Assembly: GCA_021648365.1 (NCBI GenBank)
Contig: JAKISY010000032.1
Location: forward strand, 1 to 42,773
From: Verrucomicrobiales bacterium
GTDB taxonomy: Bacteria; Verrucomicrobiota; Verrucomicrobiia; Verrucomicrobiales; DEV007
Length of the DNA: 42,773 nucleotides
Direction: 5' to 3'
The position numbers and the translations under genes are program-made. Below the pieces are notes generated by a model. It was given only the letters and a program-made list of their open reading frames with translations. It did no database searches and was not told the DNA's origin. Shown here in pieces: positions 17,549 to 23,924 of this stretch (position 1 is its first letter; each line of letters starts with the position of its first letter).

Positions 17549-19039
17549 ATGGATTTCCGCGTCATCGCCAAAGTATTAGGCTTCTTGCTCTTGTTAGTCG
17601 CCGCAGCCATGCTGGCGTGCTTTTTTTATGCGTTGGGCGAAGATTGGTGGGGAATGGAGAGTCCCGCGATCAAAGCTCTTGGTATCGCTGCAGGTATCAC
17701 CACCTCCGCCGCTGCGCTCCTTTTACTTTTTTCAAAATTACGCTTTAAGGGCAAAAAAGCCAAAAAAGAAATCTTACGCCGAGAAGCCATCGCCATTGTT
17801 GGCTTGACCTGGATTCTAGCTGCCGCCTTCGGTGCCCTGCCTTACATCTTCTGCGATCCCGCTCTGTCGATTTCTCAAGCCTACTTCGAATCCATGTCCG
17901 GCTTCACTACCACCGGCTCGACCACCATCAACGATCTCGACCTCTACCCCAACAGCATCCTTTTGTGGCGCTCTCTAACCCAATGGCTAGGAGGTCTTGG
18001 CATCGTGGTGATGTTTGTCGCTGTATTGGGCTTCCTCGGCGTCGGCAATCGCTCGCTAATGCAACACGAATCCAGTGTGAATATCAACGAGGGCGGAAGA
18101 GTCCGTATCCACGATATGGCTTTAAATCTCTTCCTTGTCTATATCTCTTTGACAATCGCATGCGGCCTAGGACTATGGCTACTCGGCATGGATTGGTTCG
18201 ATGCTCTCAACCACGCCCTCACCACCATCTCCACCGGCGGATTCAGCACCAAAAACGCCAGCGTCGGGCACTACAACAGCTTGGCGATTGAGAGTTGGCT
18301 AGCTCTCTTCATGCTGCTCTCAGGCTTCAGCTTCATGCTCTACATTTATATTTACAAAAAAAACACCGACCGCTTAAAGCGAGAAGAAGAAGCTCGCAAC
18401 TACACCATCGGCCTCATCGCTATCACCCTACTCATCAGCCTCAACCTCTACTTGTCCGATACGGTTGAGACTTTTGGCAACGGCTTACGTGCGACCTTTT
18501 TCACCGTTATCTCCATCAGCACCACCACCGGTTTTGGTACCGAAGATTACGACCAATGGCCGGTATTTTCCAAATGGCTCATCCTGATCCTGATGTTCAT
18601 CGGTGGCTGCGCTGGCTCTACCGCAGGCGGGGTCAAAGTGAACCGCGTGATCTTATTCTTCAAGATATCCGCTCAAGAGTTAGTCAAAACCTTCCGCCCC
18701 AAACAAGTGTTCTCGCTCAAGATCAATGGCATAAAAATGGAACAGGGCGTCCGTGCTCAAACCATGTTTTTCCTCATCCTCGCCGTTTTTATCTGGGGCG
18801 TCGGCACCGTCAGCATCTCGCTGATCGAGCCCGATATGGATCTGCAAACCAGTCTCGGTGCAGGAGCCGCCACCATGTTCAACATCGGCCCAGGTCTAGG
18901 CGACCTCGGCCCCACAGATAATTTCTCCGCCCTTCATCCCGCCTCACTTTTCATGTTAAGCCTCCTGATGACCCTAGGACGATTGGAAATTTTCGCCGTG
19001 CTAGTCCTATTCATGCCATCACTCTGGCGTAAATACTAA
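17549..19039 (+). CDS. trkH: Trk potassium channel subunit TrkH
   Basis: A 496-residue integral membrane protein of the TrkH/KtrB superfamily that passes K+ through a single-chain, four-repeat pore. All four selectivity-filter loops are visible: SMSGFTTTGSTT, TTISTGGFST, ISISTTTGFGT and MFNIGPGLGDLG. About ten to twelve hydrophobic segments surround them, starting with a Leu/Ala-rich helix at residues 9-30. QWLGGLGIVVMFVAVLG follows the first filter as in TrkH. The lysine-rich loop near residue 58-75 faces the cytoplasm. The upstream trkA gene supplies the regulatory ring. Confidence 0.93.
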   Translation: MDFRVIAKVLGFLLLLVAAAMLACFFYALGEDWWGMESPAIKALGIAAGITTSAAALLLLFSKLRFKGKKAKKEILRREAIAIVGLTWILAAAFGALPYIFCDPALSISQAYFESMSGFTTTGSTTINDLDLYPNSILLWRSLTQWLGGLGIVVMFVAVLGFLGVGNRSLMQHESSVNINEGGRVRIHDMALNLFLVYISLTIACGLGLWLLGMDWFDALNHALTTISTGGFSTKNASVGHYNSLAIESWLALFMLLSGFSFMLYIYIYKKNTDRLKREEEARNYTIGLIAITLLISLNLYLSDTVETFGNGLRATFFTVISISTTTGFGTEDYDQWPVFSKWLILILMFIGGCAGSTAGGVKVNRVILFFKISAQELVKTFRPKQVFSLKINGIKMEQGVRAQTMFFLILAVFIWGVGTVSISLIEPDMDLQTSLGAGAATMFNIGPGLGDLGPTDNFSALHPASLFMLSLLMTLGRLEIFAVLVLFMPSLWRKY

Positions 19040-19155
19040 GCCTCACCCCTTCCATTCACACCTTGCCTTCTTACGTCAACACCCTGCTCTTCCGAGCCAA
19101 CATCGTCCGAGCCTCTTCCTTCGATACATCATCCTGCAAGCGAAGGCACGCGGAA

Positions 19156-19179
19156 GCGTGCCCCTCCATTCACCGTCCT
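19156..19179. repeat. Dispersed motif GCGTGCCCCTCCATT, copy 2
   Basis: GCGTGCCCCTCCATTCACC, then GTCCT, preceded by a small dyad GCACGCGGAAGCGTGC (19146-19161) and followed by TGGAGGGGCA, which is complementary to part of the motif, so the RNA could fold into nested hairpins. It lies in the 179-base spacer after trkH; no other gene is there. Confidence 0.6.
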
Positions 19180-19218
19180 CTGGAGGGGCAAGTTCCACCT
19201 TGCCTTCTTGAGCTCTCC

Positions 19219-20277
19219 TCACACCGTTTCCCCCGCCACAAACTCTGGCATCAGGCGAATTGCATTGGCTGGCAAAATCCCAGTTTCCGCCAGTTGCCTT
19301 GCAGCAGCTGAAACACGACGTGCATACGCAGCGGCATCGTTGCTGTAACGCGTGATTTCAGGTCTGATGGCATCTAGAAAAATATCGTCATCACGCGAAA
19401 TGACCGCAACGTCCTGCGGGATGCGCTTCCCTTTATGCAAAAGGTGCACCACCAGCGTCAAACTATGCATCGCCCGTGCCACCACAAAAGCTGTAGGCGC
19501 ATTTTTTTTATTCAGAGCCCTATCCACCAGCTTGCATAAATGGTCAGCACTGCCGTCATGACGTAAAACCTGCATACGCACCCCATCTACGGTCGCCACC
19601 AAGGCTTTCAAACCCGTCTCACTGTCAGCATCACCGCCAAAAACATCTTTTGGTAAAACCAGAGCGATGCGCTGATGCCCCTTGCGCACCAAAACTGCTC
19701 CTGCATGATGACACACCGCGCGGTGATCCGCATCAATAGACGGTAGCGAAATGCCCGGTCTGGATGAGCCCATCACTAAACATGGCATTTTGTTGCGCAC
19801 AAACCAGCGTTCTGTTTGCTCCTTGGAATATAGCAACATCCAAACGCTACTGGGATTATTTTTCACCAGTTTTCCCAAAGCACGAGATGGTTTGGATGAA
19901 TAACAAGCTTTGTCAAAATGGACCCGCATCGAGAACCCTGCCCTCGACAGGGTTCTCCTCAAGACATCCAAAAGTAGCAGCGTCGAGGGATTCAGTCCCG
20001 ACAGCGGTGAGGAAGAAATCAAACTCACCACCTTTTCTTTCTCCCGAGCGTCCAAGCCGTTGACTTTCTTTTTGATCCGCCTACTTTTGCCTTGAGAAAC
20101 CTCCAGCCAACCTTCGCGCTCCAATTCCTTAAGCGCAGTGCGCAGCGTCGTTCGCCCGACCTGCAGTTGCTCACTCAATACCCTCTCTCCAGGCAAGCTA
20201 TCCTGCCATTGCCCCGCCATGATGCCTTCGCGCAAGCTCTCCACCGTTTCCGCAACCAGCGAACAGCGATGAGGCAA
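19219..20277 (-). CDS. GntR-type HTH / LacI-type effector-domain regulator
   Basis: A transcription regulator with an N-terminal winged helix of the GntR type (GERVLSEQLQVGRTTLRTAL, about residues 30-49) and a C-terminal periplasmic-binding-protein-like sensor of the LacI/XylR type (from about 80, with HQRIALVLPKDVFGG and IPQDVAVISRDDD). Such hybrids are common in Verrucomicrobia and usually sense sugars. I place the start at the TTG at 20277 (352 residues, MPHRCSLVAETVESL) rather than the TTG at 20343. Homologues as I remember them start just before the SLVAxT segment, and the 20343 TTG forms the -35 box of a good promoter. The neighbouring divergent gene is a phytanoyl-CoA dioxygenase remnant, so the original target may be lost. 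Confidence 0.75.
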   Translation of the reverse strand: MPHRCSLVAETVESLREGIMAGQWQDSLPGERVLSEQLQVGRTTLRTALKELEREGWLEVSQGKSRRIKKKVNGLDAREKEKVVSLISSSPLSGLNPSTLLLLDVLRRTLSRAGFSMRVHFDKACYSSKPSRALGKLVKNNPSSVWMLLYSKEQTERWFVRNKMPCLVMGSSRPGISLPSIDADHRAVCHHAGAVLVRKGHQRIALVLPKDVFGGDADSETGLKALVATVDGVRMQVLRHDGSADHLCKLVDRALNKKNAPTAFVVARAMHSLTLVVHLLHKGKRIPQDVAVISRDDDIFLDAIRPEITRYSNDAAAYARRVSAAARQLAETGILPANAIRLMPEFVAGETV

Positions 20278-20305
20278 ACTAAGTCCAGTTGTTGTTTTAC
20301 CTTTC

Positions 20306-20343
20306 ACTGGTTTGAATATAAAACCAGTACAACTCACTTGCAA
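20306..20343 (-). promoter_or_regulatory. Promoter with embedded palindromic operator
   Basis: On the minus strand TTGCAA (-35) and TATATT (-10) are separated by exactly 17 bases. The -10 box lies within the perfect dyad ACTGGTTT-N7-AAACCAGT (20306-20328). A dimeric regulator bound there would block RNA polymerase. The site is about 30 bases upstream of the proposed regulator start and about 45 bases upstream of the divergent dioxygenase remnant, so it could serve both. Confidence 0.7.
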
Positions 20344-20370
20344 ATAGCAAATACGCCGAGGATTATATTG

Positions 20371-20446
20371 ATGTTATGCCCCCCCCTACGACGAACACCA
20401 AACCCGCTATGAACAACATGGCTTCACCATCATTCGCAATTTCCTC
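20371..20446 (+). pseudogene. Phytanoyl-CoA dioxygenase N-terminal remnant
   Basis: Reading from 20390 gives DEHQTRYEQHGFTIIRNFL, the typical start of a PhyH-family Fe(II)/2-oxoglutarate dioxygenase. The ATG at 20371 has a GAGG 9 bases upstream but is out of frame because of a C8 run (20379-20386); seven Cs would restore the frame. Homology stops after RNFL, and the rest of the enzyme, including its metal-binding His/Asp, is gone. Such genes commonly sit opposite hybrid GntR/LacI regulators. From 20447 to 20563 nothing else is recognisable. Confidence 0.55.
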
Positions 20447-20563
20447 GTTCAAAAGGCACTACAAAATCGGTTTCATTTCATTTCTGTTTTTTTGGCTGGG
20501 CACATGAGCTTCCAATCGATGCCGAGATTATTATAAACCAAAGCTAGCTCTGCATCAGGCACG

Positions 20564-20917
20564 CTAGGTTTCCTTGTTCGAATCACTCGACCGTCCAACA
20601 ACGCGCATACCTTTGCTGCGTTCTTCTTGTGCAGGCGGTAGCGGACTTTGGATCTTAACCTCTGCCAACGTCAGCTTTAAGCCTTCAGGTTTAGCCGCTT
20701 GTTTTATTTTACCATCCCCGTGCCGCCGTCGCTTTTGTCGCCAGGTGGCAAAGGTTTGGTATTTGATGCCATGAACTTGAGCGAATTCTATTCCACTCAG
20801 AGCACTGGTTTCAAATGCGTCTAAAATCGCATCTCGCTGATCACGCGGTGTGCGAACCCTCCCCAGTCTATCAGTTTTAAGCAGCTGGGCTTTTTCTTTT
20901 AAGTCACTATCAGTCAT
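20564..20917 (-). CDS. tnpA: Orphan IS66-family accessory protein TnpA
   Basis: A 117-residue protein matching the small OrfA/TnpA of IS66 elements: RVRTPRDQRDAILDAFETSA, then LSGIEFAQVHGIKYQTFATWRQKRRR, a helix-turn-helix of the Tn3/IS66 type. In complete elements it is followed by tnpB and the DDE transposase tnpC; neither is present, so this is a stranded fragment that cannot move by itself. I prefer the ATG at 20917 (MTDSDLKEKA); an upstream GTG at 20947 would add ten residues encoded entirely by a perfect palindrome. An IS66-type terminal sequence lies 60 bases upstream at 20971-20977. Confidence 0.75.
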   Translation of the reverse strand: MTDSDLKEKAQLLKTDRLGRVRTPRDQRDAILDAFETSALSGIEFAQVHGIKYQTFATWRQKRRRHGDGKIKQAAKPEGLKLTLAEVKIQSPLPPAQEERSKGMRVVGRSSDSNKET

Positions 20918-20944
20918 AGTTTGCCAACTATGACTGATAGTGAC
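20903..20944. repeat. Perfect 42-bp inverted repeat over the tnpA start
   Basis: Arms of 19 bases (GTCACTATCAGTCATAGTT and its exact complement) are separated by TGCC. The preferred ATG of tnpA lies in the second arm on the transcript, so a folded mRNA would bury the start codon. The perfection of the arms in an otherwise decayed element suggests recent origin or selection. Confidence 0.9.
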
Positions 20945-20970
20945 CACGACTCAACGGGTGCTACACGTGA

Positions 20971-20977
20971 CGCTTAC
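20971..20977 (-). mobile_element. IS66-type terminal inverted repeat (left end)
   Basis: On the minus strand the element begins GTAAGCG followed by TCACGTGTAGC. GTAAGCG is the conserved tip of IS66-family terminal repeats as I remember them. The opposite end, and so the 8-bp target duplication, is not found in this window. Confidence 0.6.
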
Positions 20978-21027
20978 CATAAAACGGACAAGAGGATAGA
21001 AGCTCACATATTTATCTGCATGTTAGT

Positions 21028-21252
21028 GTGAACGCCTATTACGTGCAATGCCACATGCACAAAGCCTTTGCGTCGATCTACGAGAAGGATGGTCAGGGAG
21101 CTAATCGTTGTGACACCTTCAATAATCTCATTGAGAGTCTCAAGAGTATCAGAAGTAACACAATGAGAGTAAACAAAATGGAATACGAACTTTCAACCTT
21201 ACCGAATGAACAACAACAAAAGATCATCGAGCTTCTTGAGCAGGTAGTATAG
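21028..21252 (+). CDS. Doubtful small hypothetical protein
   Basis: A 74-residue open frame starting with GTG and ending in a hydrophilic helix LSTLPNEQQQKIIELLEQVV. I recognise no family. The N-terminal half, NAYYVQCHMHKAFASIYEKD, looks like a gene fragment rather than a mature start. It lies in the 354-base stretch between the IS66 terminal repeat and the truncated globin and is the only candidate there. It may be a remnant of an excised gene or fortuitous. Confidence 0.2.
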   Translation: MNAYYVQCHMHKAFASIYEKDGQGANRCDTFNNLIESLKSIRSNTMRVNKMEYELSTLPNEQQQKIIELLEQVV

Positions 21253-21331
21253 CCACACATTTGAAAACGCACAGACAGACTCCATCCCCCTGATTATAAG
21301 GATCGGAGATTAAAAAACAATAAGATTTTGG

Positions 21332-21601
21332 TTACAACTTCCGGTAATAAGCTTCGTCGTAGCCACCTTCTACACCATTGAACACTTCCATCATCCAGCG
21401 GCGGTGAGTAGCTTTGTGATCGACCCAACCTTCGAACAAGGCAGCTGTCGCAGGATAAAGCGAGAGAGTCGCATAAAAGATATCAGTGATAGCAGCTCCT
21501 CGCCCTTCAAAAATGGGAGCCATGGCTTTGAGGTTCTCAATATCCTCAGAATTGAAGCCGACAAATTGTTTCATCTCTGTGAAGTTTTGATAATTTGACA
21601 T
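21332..21601 (-). pseudogene. Truncated protoglobin-family protein
   Basis: An 89-residue product covering only the N-terminal half of a protoglobin (globin-sensor) fold: a helix SEDIENLKAMAPIFEGRGAA, then FYATLSLYPATAALFEG, then KATHRRWMMEVFNG, and GGYDEAYYRKL, where the open frame stops. Protoglobin domains run about 150-190 residues and place the proximal heme histidine after this point (in a W-x-x-G-x-x-H region), so this product lacks a heme ligand. No continuation is visible in any frame of the next 90 bases. It is the last gene of the leftward operon, 31 bases after the full-length globin. It may be a 3'-truncated gene or, less likely, a deliberately small protein. Confidence 0.6.
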
Positions 21602-21632
21602 GGTAGCTGTGATTGTGATGTAGATTTTTTTT

Positions 21633-22232
21633 CTATACAGTGAGTGTGTTAAGATGTTTTAACTCTTTTTTCACTTCCAGGGAAATCATCCTATCGAACA
21701 CTATTCTTTTCATCCCTGCAGAGTCGAGGGTTTTATTGAATTTTGCTTGGTAGGATTTTAAAGCGAGCCTTGACAAACAATTGGTGAGGTTGAGAAAAGC
21801 TAAAGTGATTGGAAGTGCTGATTTTTCTGAGAAAGTAGCAAAGATCTTAGCAATCAACATTTTCTGTAAAATTCCAATCAGTAAAATAAGATCACATCGA
21901 TTTATACGGTGCTGAAGTAGTATCAGGCCGATGACCCAATGCCAAGTCCAAAATGAATCATCGAAGTTCCCTCTAAGTAAAGATTCTATCCAAGGTTTTA
22001 AGCGCTTTTCGCCGAACTTTTCTTCAGGGTCCACTTCCTTTAAAATGCTGGCACTCGCTTCAAAATCGAGAATGACCGAGTAAAACTCATCCGCAATTTC
22101 TCCTGCATAGGGCAACAAGTATTCCGTTGTTTTGCGAATGAGCCGTTCGTCCTTTTCCGAAAAACCCGTAATATCTCTTGCCTGCTCTAGCACAGGCAAC
22201 CAAGACTCTTTAGTATTGACTGAGATGGACAT
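21633..22232 (-). CDS. Protoglobin-like sensor protein
   Basis: A 199-residue all-helical protein fitting the protoglobin/globin-sensor fold: ARDITGFSEKDERLIRKTTE, YLLPYAGEIADEFYSVIL, then a Trp-rich segment FWTWHWVIGLILLQHRINRC. In protoglobins the proximal heme His lies in an I-G-x-x-H-type motif; here H98 and H108 are the nearest candidates and the exact position is not matched, so heme binding is probable but unproven. A C-terminal helical tail (about 140-199) extends past the usual domain. I chose the ATG at 22232 because the longer frame from 22298 would overlap the upstream roadblock gene. It lies 34 bases after that gene, within a five-gene operon, and likely senses O2, NO or redox state. 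Confidence 0.6.
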   Translation of the reverse strand: MSISVNTKESWLPVLEQARDITGFSEKDERLIRKTTEYLLPYAGEIADEFYSVILDFEASASILKEVDPEEKFGEKRLKPWIESLLRGNFDDSFWTWHWVIGLILLQHRINRCDLILLIGILQKMLIAKIFATFSEKSALPITLAFLNLTNCLSRLALKSYQAKFNKTLDSAGMKRIVFDRMISLEVKKELKHLNTLTV

Positions 22233-22266
22233 TTTTAAAAGTAAGAACTGAGTGAAATCACCCGCA

Positions 22267-22641
22267 TTACATGATGCGAGCGACCTCTTCCGCAGCACGT
22301 CTCATGTCTAAAAACACCAAGCCTAATTTGGCGTTTGCTGTAGTGAGTGTGGTTAAAATCCCTTCATCTCCTGCGGTAACCAAGATCAAATTACCAATAC
22401 TCGCTTTGATGAATATTTGGTCGAGATCTCCACGGCTGAGTTCTGAAGCAGCGCGTTCACCCATAGACAGAAGAGCTGCTGCCATCGCGGCGACTCGATC
22501 TTCATCAAGGTCGGCAGGGAAGTTGGACGCGATCATCAGACCGTCGGATGAGATAACCGCTGATGCTTCAATATCGCCACTGGAGGCAGAAAGAGTGTTC
22601 AGAATGGTGTTTAATGCGTCAGATTTAGATATGGTACTCAT
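22267..22641 (-). CDS. Roadblock/LC7-domain protein
   Basis: A 124-residue single-domain roadblock/LC7 protein, close to MglB-type members. The diagnostic pattern is complete: ASAVISSDGLMIASNFPADL (27-46), DEDRVAAMAAALLSMGERAA (47-66), a G-x-x-x-x-I-x-I strand (DLDQIFIKASIGNLILVTAG) and a final helix. These domains dimerise and, in bacteria, act as GTPase-activating or scaffolding partners of Ras-like MglA GTPases. No GTPase gene is seen within this window, so a partner must be encoded elsewhere or the protein pairs with the second roadblock protein just upstream. It is the third gene of the leftward operon, 51 bases after the second roadblock gene. Confidence 0.85.
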   Translation of the reverse strand: MSTISKSDALNTILNTLSASSGDIEASAVISSDGLMIASNFPADLDEDRVAAMAAALLSMGERAASELSRGDLDQIFIKASIGNLILVTAGDEGILTTLTTANAKLGLVFLDMRRAAEEVARIM

Positions 22642-22692
22642 ATTAGTTTTGTTTTATTGTTTAGATTGATTAACTGGTTTCAAATTTTTCTT

Positions 22693-23238
22693 TTAGCAGT
22701 GAAGTCCGCATTGTTTTAGTGCTAAATTGGTGATGCGGCGATAAGTGCAATGTTTTTTGGCGTATGCCATGAGGAAAAAACGGCGTTTGAGATTAGGGAA
22801 GTAACGCACTACCGCCAACTCTCCATCTATGCCGCAAATGGTCATTTCATCAACCGTGTTTACGATGTTTGAATCTTGTGCGCGTTGAGCTGCATATTCA
22901 AAGATTGAACCGATGGCGACCATGACTTCAGCATTTTCAAGATTATGAGTTTCCGCTATGATCAGGCCATCCTCCGAAGCGATGGTAAGCCCATCTAGCT
23001 TGCCGAGAGTTAAAAACTTCTCTAACAATGCGGTGATATTTTCAGAAAATCCGCGTTGGTTGTCCACCGCGATCTTTTCATGCTGCTTAATCAGATCGCT
23101 AGTGCGATCTAAGCGCTCACTGGCTTCACGGTAATAATTCCCAGCTTCGAAGTCGATACCAAAATCTGCTGCCGCTTTGCTTGCGACCTCATTACTCCCA
23201 GCGGGAATTTGCTCAGAATGTGTGGTGGAATCGATCAT
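22693..23238 (-). CDS. Divergent roadblock/LC7-like protein with Cys/His tail
   Basis: A 181-residue protein. Residues 1-65 are hydrophilic and helical (YYREASERLDRTSDLIKQHE). Residues 66-160 fit a roadblock/LC7 domain: LDGLTIASEDGLIIAETHNL, NAEVMVAIGSIFEYAAQRAQ, then strands EMTICGIDGELAVVRYFP and RRFFLMAYA. The C-terminus ends HC (163-164), C177, then HC (180-181), an unusual Cys/His cluster that could bind metal or heme or be modified; no comparable tail occurs in the neighbouring roadblock protein. It starts 30 bases after the V4R-like gene. It probably forms a heterodimer with the next roadblock protein. Confidence 0.6.
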   Translation of the reverse strand: MIDSTTHSEQIPAGSNEVASKAAADFGIDFEAGNYYREASERLDRTSDLIKQHEKIAVDNQRGFSENITALLEKFLTLGKLDGLTIASEDGLIIAETHNLENAEVMVAIGSIFEYAAQRAQDSNIVNTVDEMTICGIDGELAVVRYFPNLKRRFFLMAYAKKHCTYRRITNLALKQCGLHC

Positions 23239-23268
23239 ACGAATAAGGAAAGCACGCCAATCTCAAAT

Positions 23269-23751
23269 TTAGCGTTCTTGTAGCTCAACGATGTCGTAGT
23301 CTTGTCCTCGCAAGATTGAACCTGTTTGTTTTCCGATGAATTTTTTATCTAGCGCTTCTTCTACAGCTCCCCAGATTGCCCCTAAGGTGAAAGTAAGCTG
23401 TCGAGATGATCCCACTTCTTCGCCCGATGAGCACACGGTTTCACTCAAATAAATTCGTATAGTTTCCCCATCGGGTTCAACTTTATCTATTTCACATAAG
23501 CGCGTGCCTGTTTCACCTATTGCTGCCTTGACAGCGGACGTCCACTCTTCCAATGGGCTATCAGTTTTACTGTATCCCAAGCTTTTAACGATGTCGCGCC
23601 CGCGGTGACGACCAGCCAGAACCAAATTTGCACGCGCCCCTTTTTCGCCTAAAACATCTTCAAGCCCTACTATCAATGCTTTCAAACATATAATACTACT
23701 AAAATTGCCTAAATTTTTACGTAGGCTTTCTTCTTTATTTTCGGATTCCAT
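23269..23751 (-). CDS. V4R-like ligand-binding protein
   Basis: A 160-residue protein whose C-terminal part resembles V4R (4-vinyl reductase-type small-molecule-binding) domains: SETVCSSGEE, QLTFTLGAIWGAVEEALDKK, then a GSILRGQDYDIVEL ending in place of the usual E-x-x-C-x-x-x-G-x-x-x-C-x-F. The N-terminal part, LKALIVGLEDVLGEKGARAN with a later GRDIVKSLG, also fits. The two Cys of classical V4R proteins are missing, so the ligand may be non-metal. It is the first gene of the leftward globin/roadblock operon. The start is ambiguous: ATG 23751 has no Shine-Dalgarno, while an AAGGAGG further upstream precedes an out-of-frame ATG. Confidence 0.5.
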   Translation of the reverse strand: MESENKEESLRKNLGNFSSIICLKALIVGLEDVLGEKGARANLVLAGRHRGRDIVKSLGYSKTDSPLEEWTSAVKAAIGETGTRLCEIDKVEPDGETIRIYLSETVCSSGEEVGSSRQLTFTLGAIWGAVEEALDKKFIGKQTGSILRGQDYDIVELQER

Positions 23752-23809
23752 ATTTATTATTTTTGAAATTAGCAGACAACTCATTGCAACTCATTGCGTC
23801 CCAATTCAT
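23735..23809 (-). other. Leader ORF with strong Shine-Dalgarno, or N-terminus shifted by a 10-bp duplication
   Basis: AAGGAGG (23814-23820) precedes an ATG at 23809 that opens a 24-codon frame ending 14 bases inside the V4R-like gene. The frame contains a tandem duplication CAACTCATTG (plus strand, 23777-23786 and 23787-23796). Removing one copy joins the ATG in frame to the V4R-like protein. It is either a coupled leader peptide or a recent frameshift. Confidence 0.6.
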
Positions 23810-23871
23810 CGAACCTCCTTGATTGTCAAGCTAATTTGGAATATTTGCGACCGCTTGAATCGCACGAAGTC

Positions 23872-23897
23872 TCTCATGATACAAGGCCATCATGAGA
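23872..23897. promoter_or_regulatory. Palindrome upstream of the globin/roadblock operon
   Basis: A perfect dyad TCTCATGAT-N8-ATCATGAGA lies 52 bases upstream of the operon's Shine-Dalgarno, the right place for an operator. No convincing -35/-10 pair could be assigned. The dyad is 28 bases from the end of the transposase remnant, so a transposon-end origin is also possible. Confidence 0.45.
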
Positions 23898-23924
23898 TAA
23901 GGGCTGCGGCAAAAAATAGCCACC

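Noticed and set aside
20447..20563. A tnpB remnant after the IS66 tnpA
   Set aside because: The minus-strand translation there (PDAELALVYNNLGIDWKL) does not match the TnpB start as I know it.
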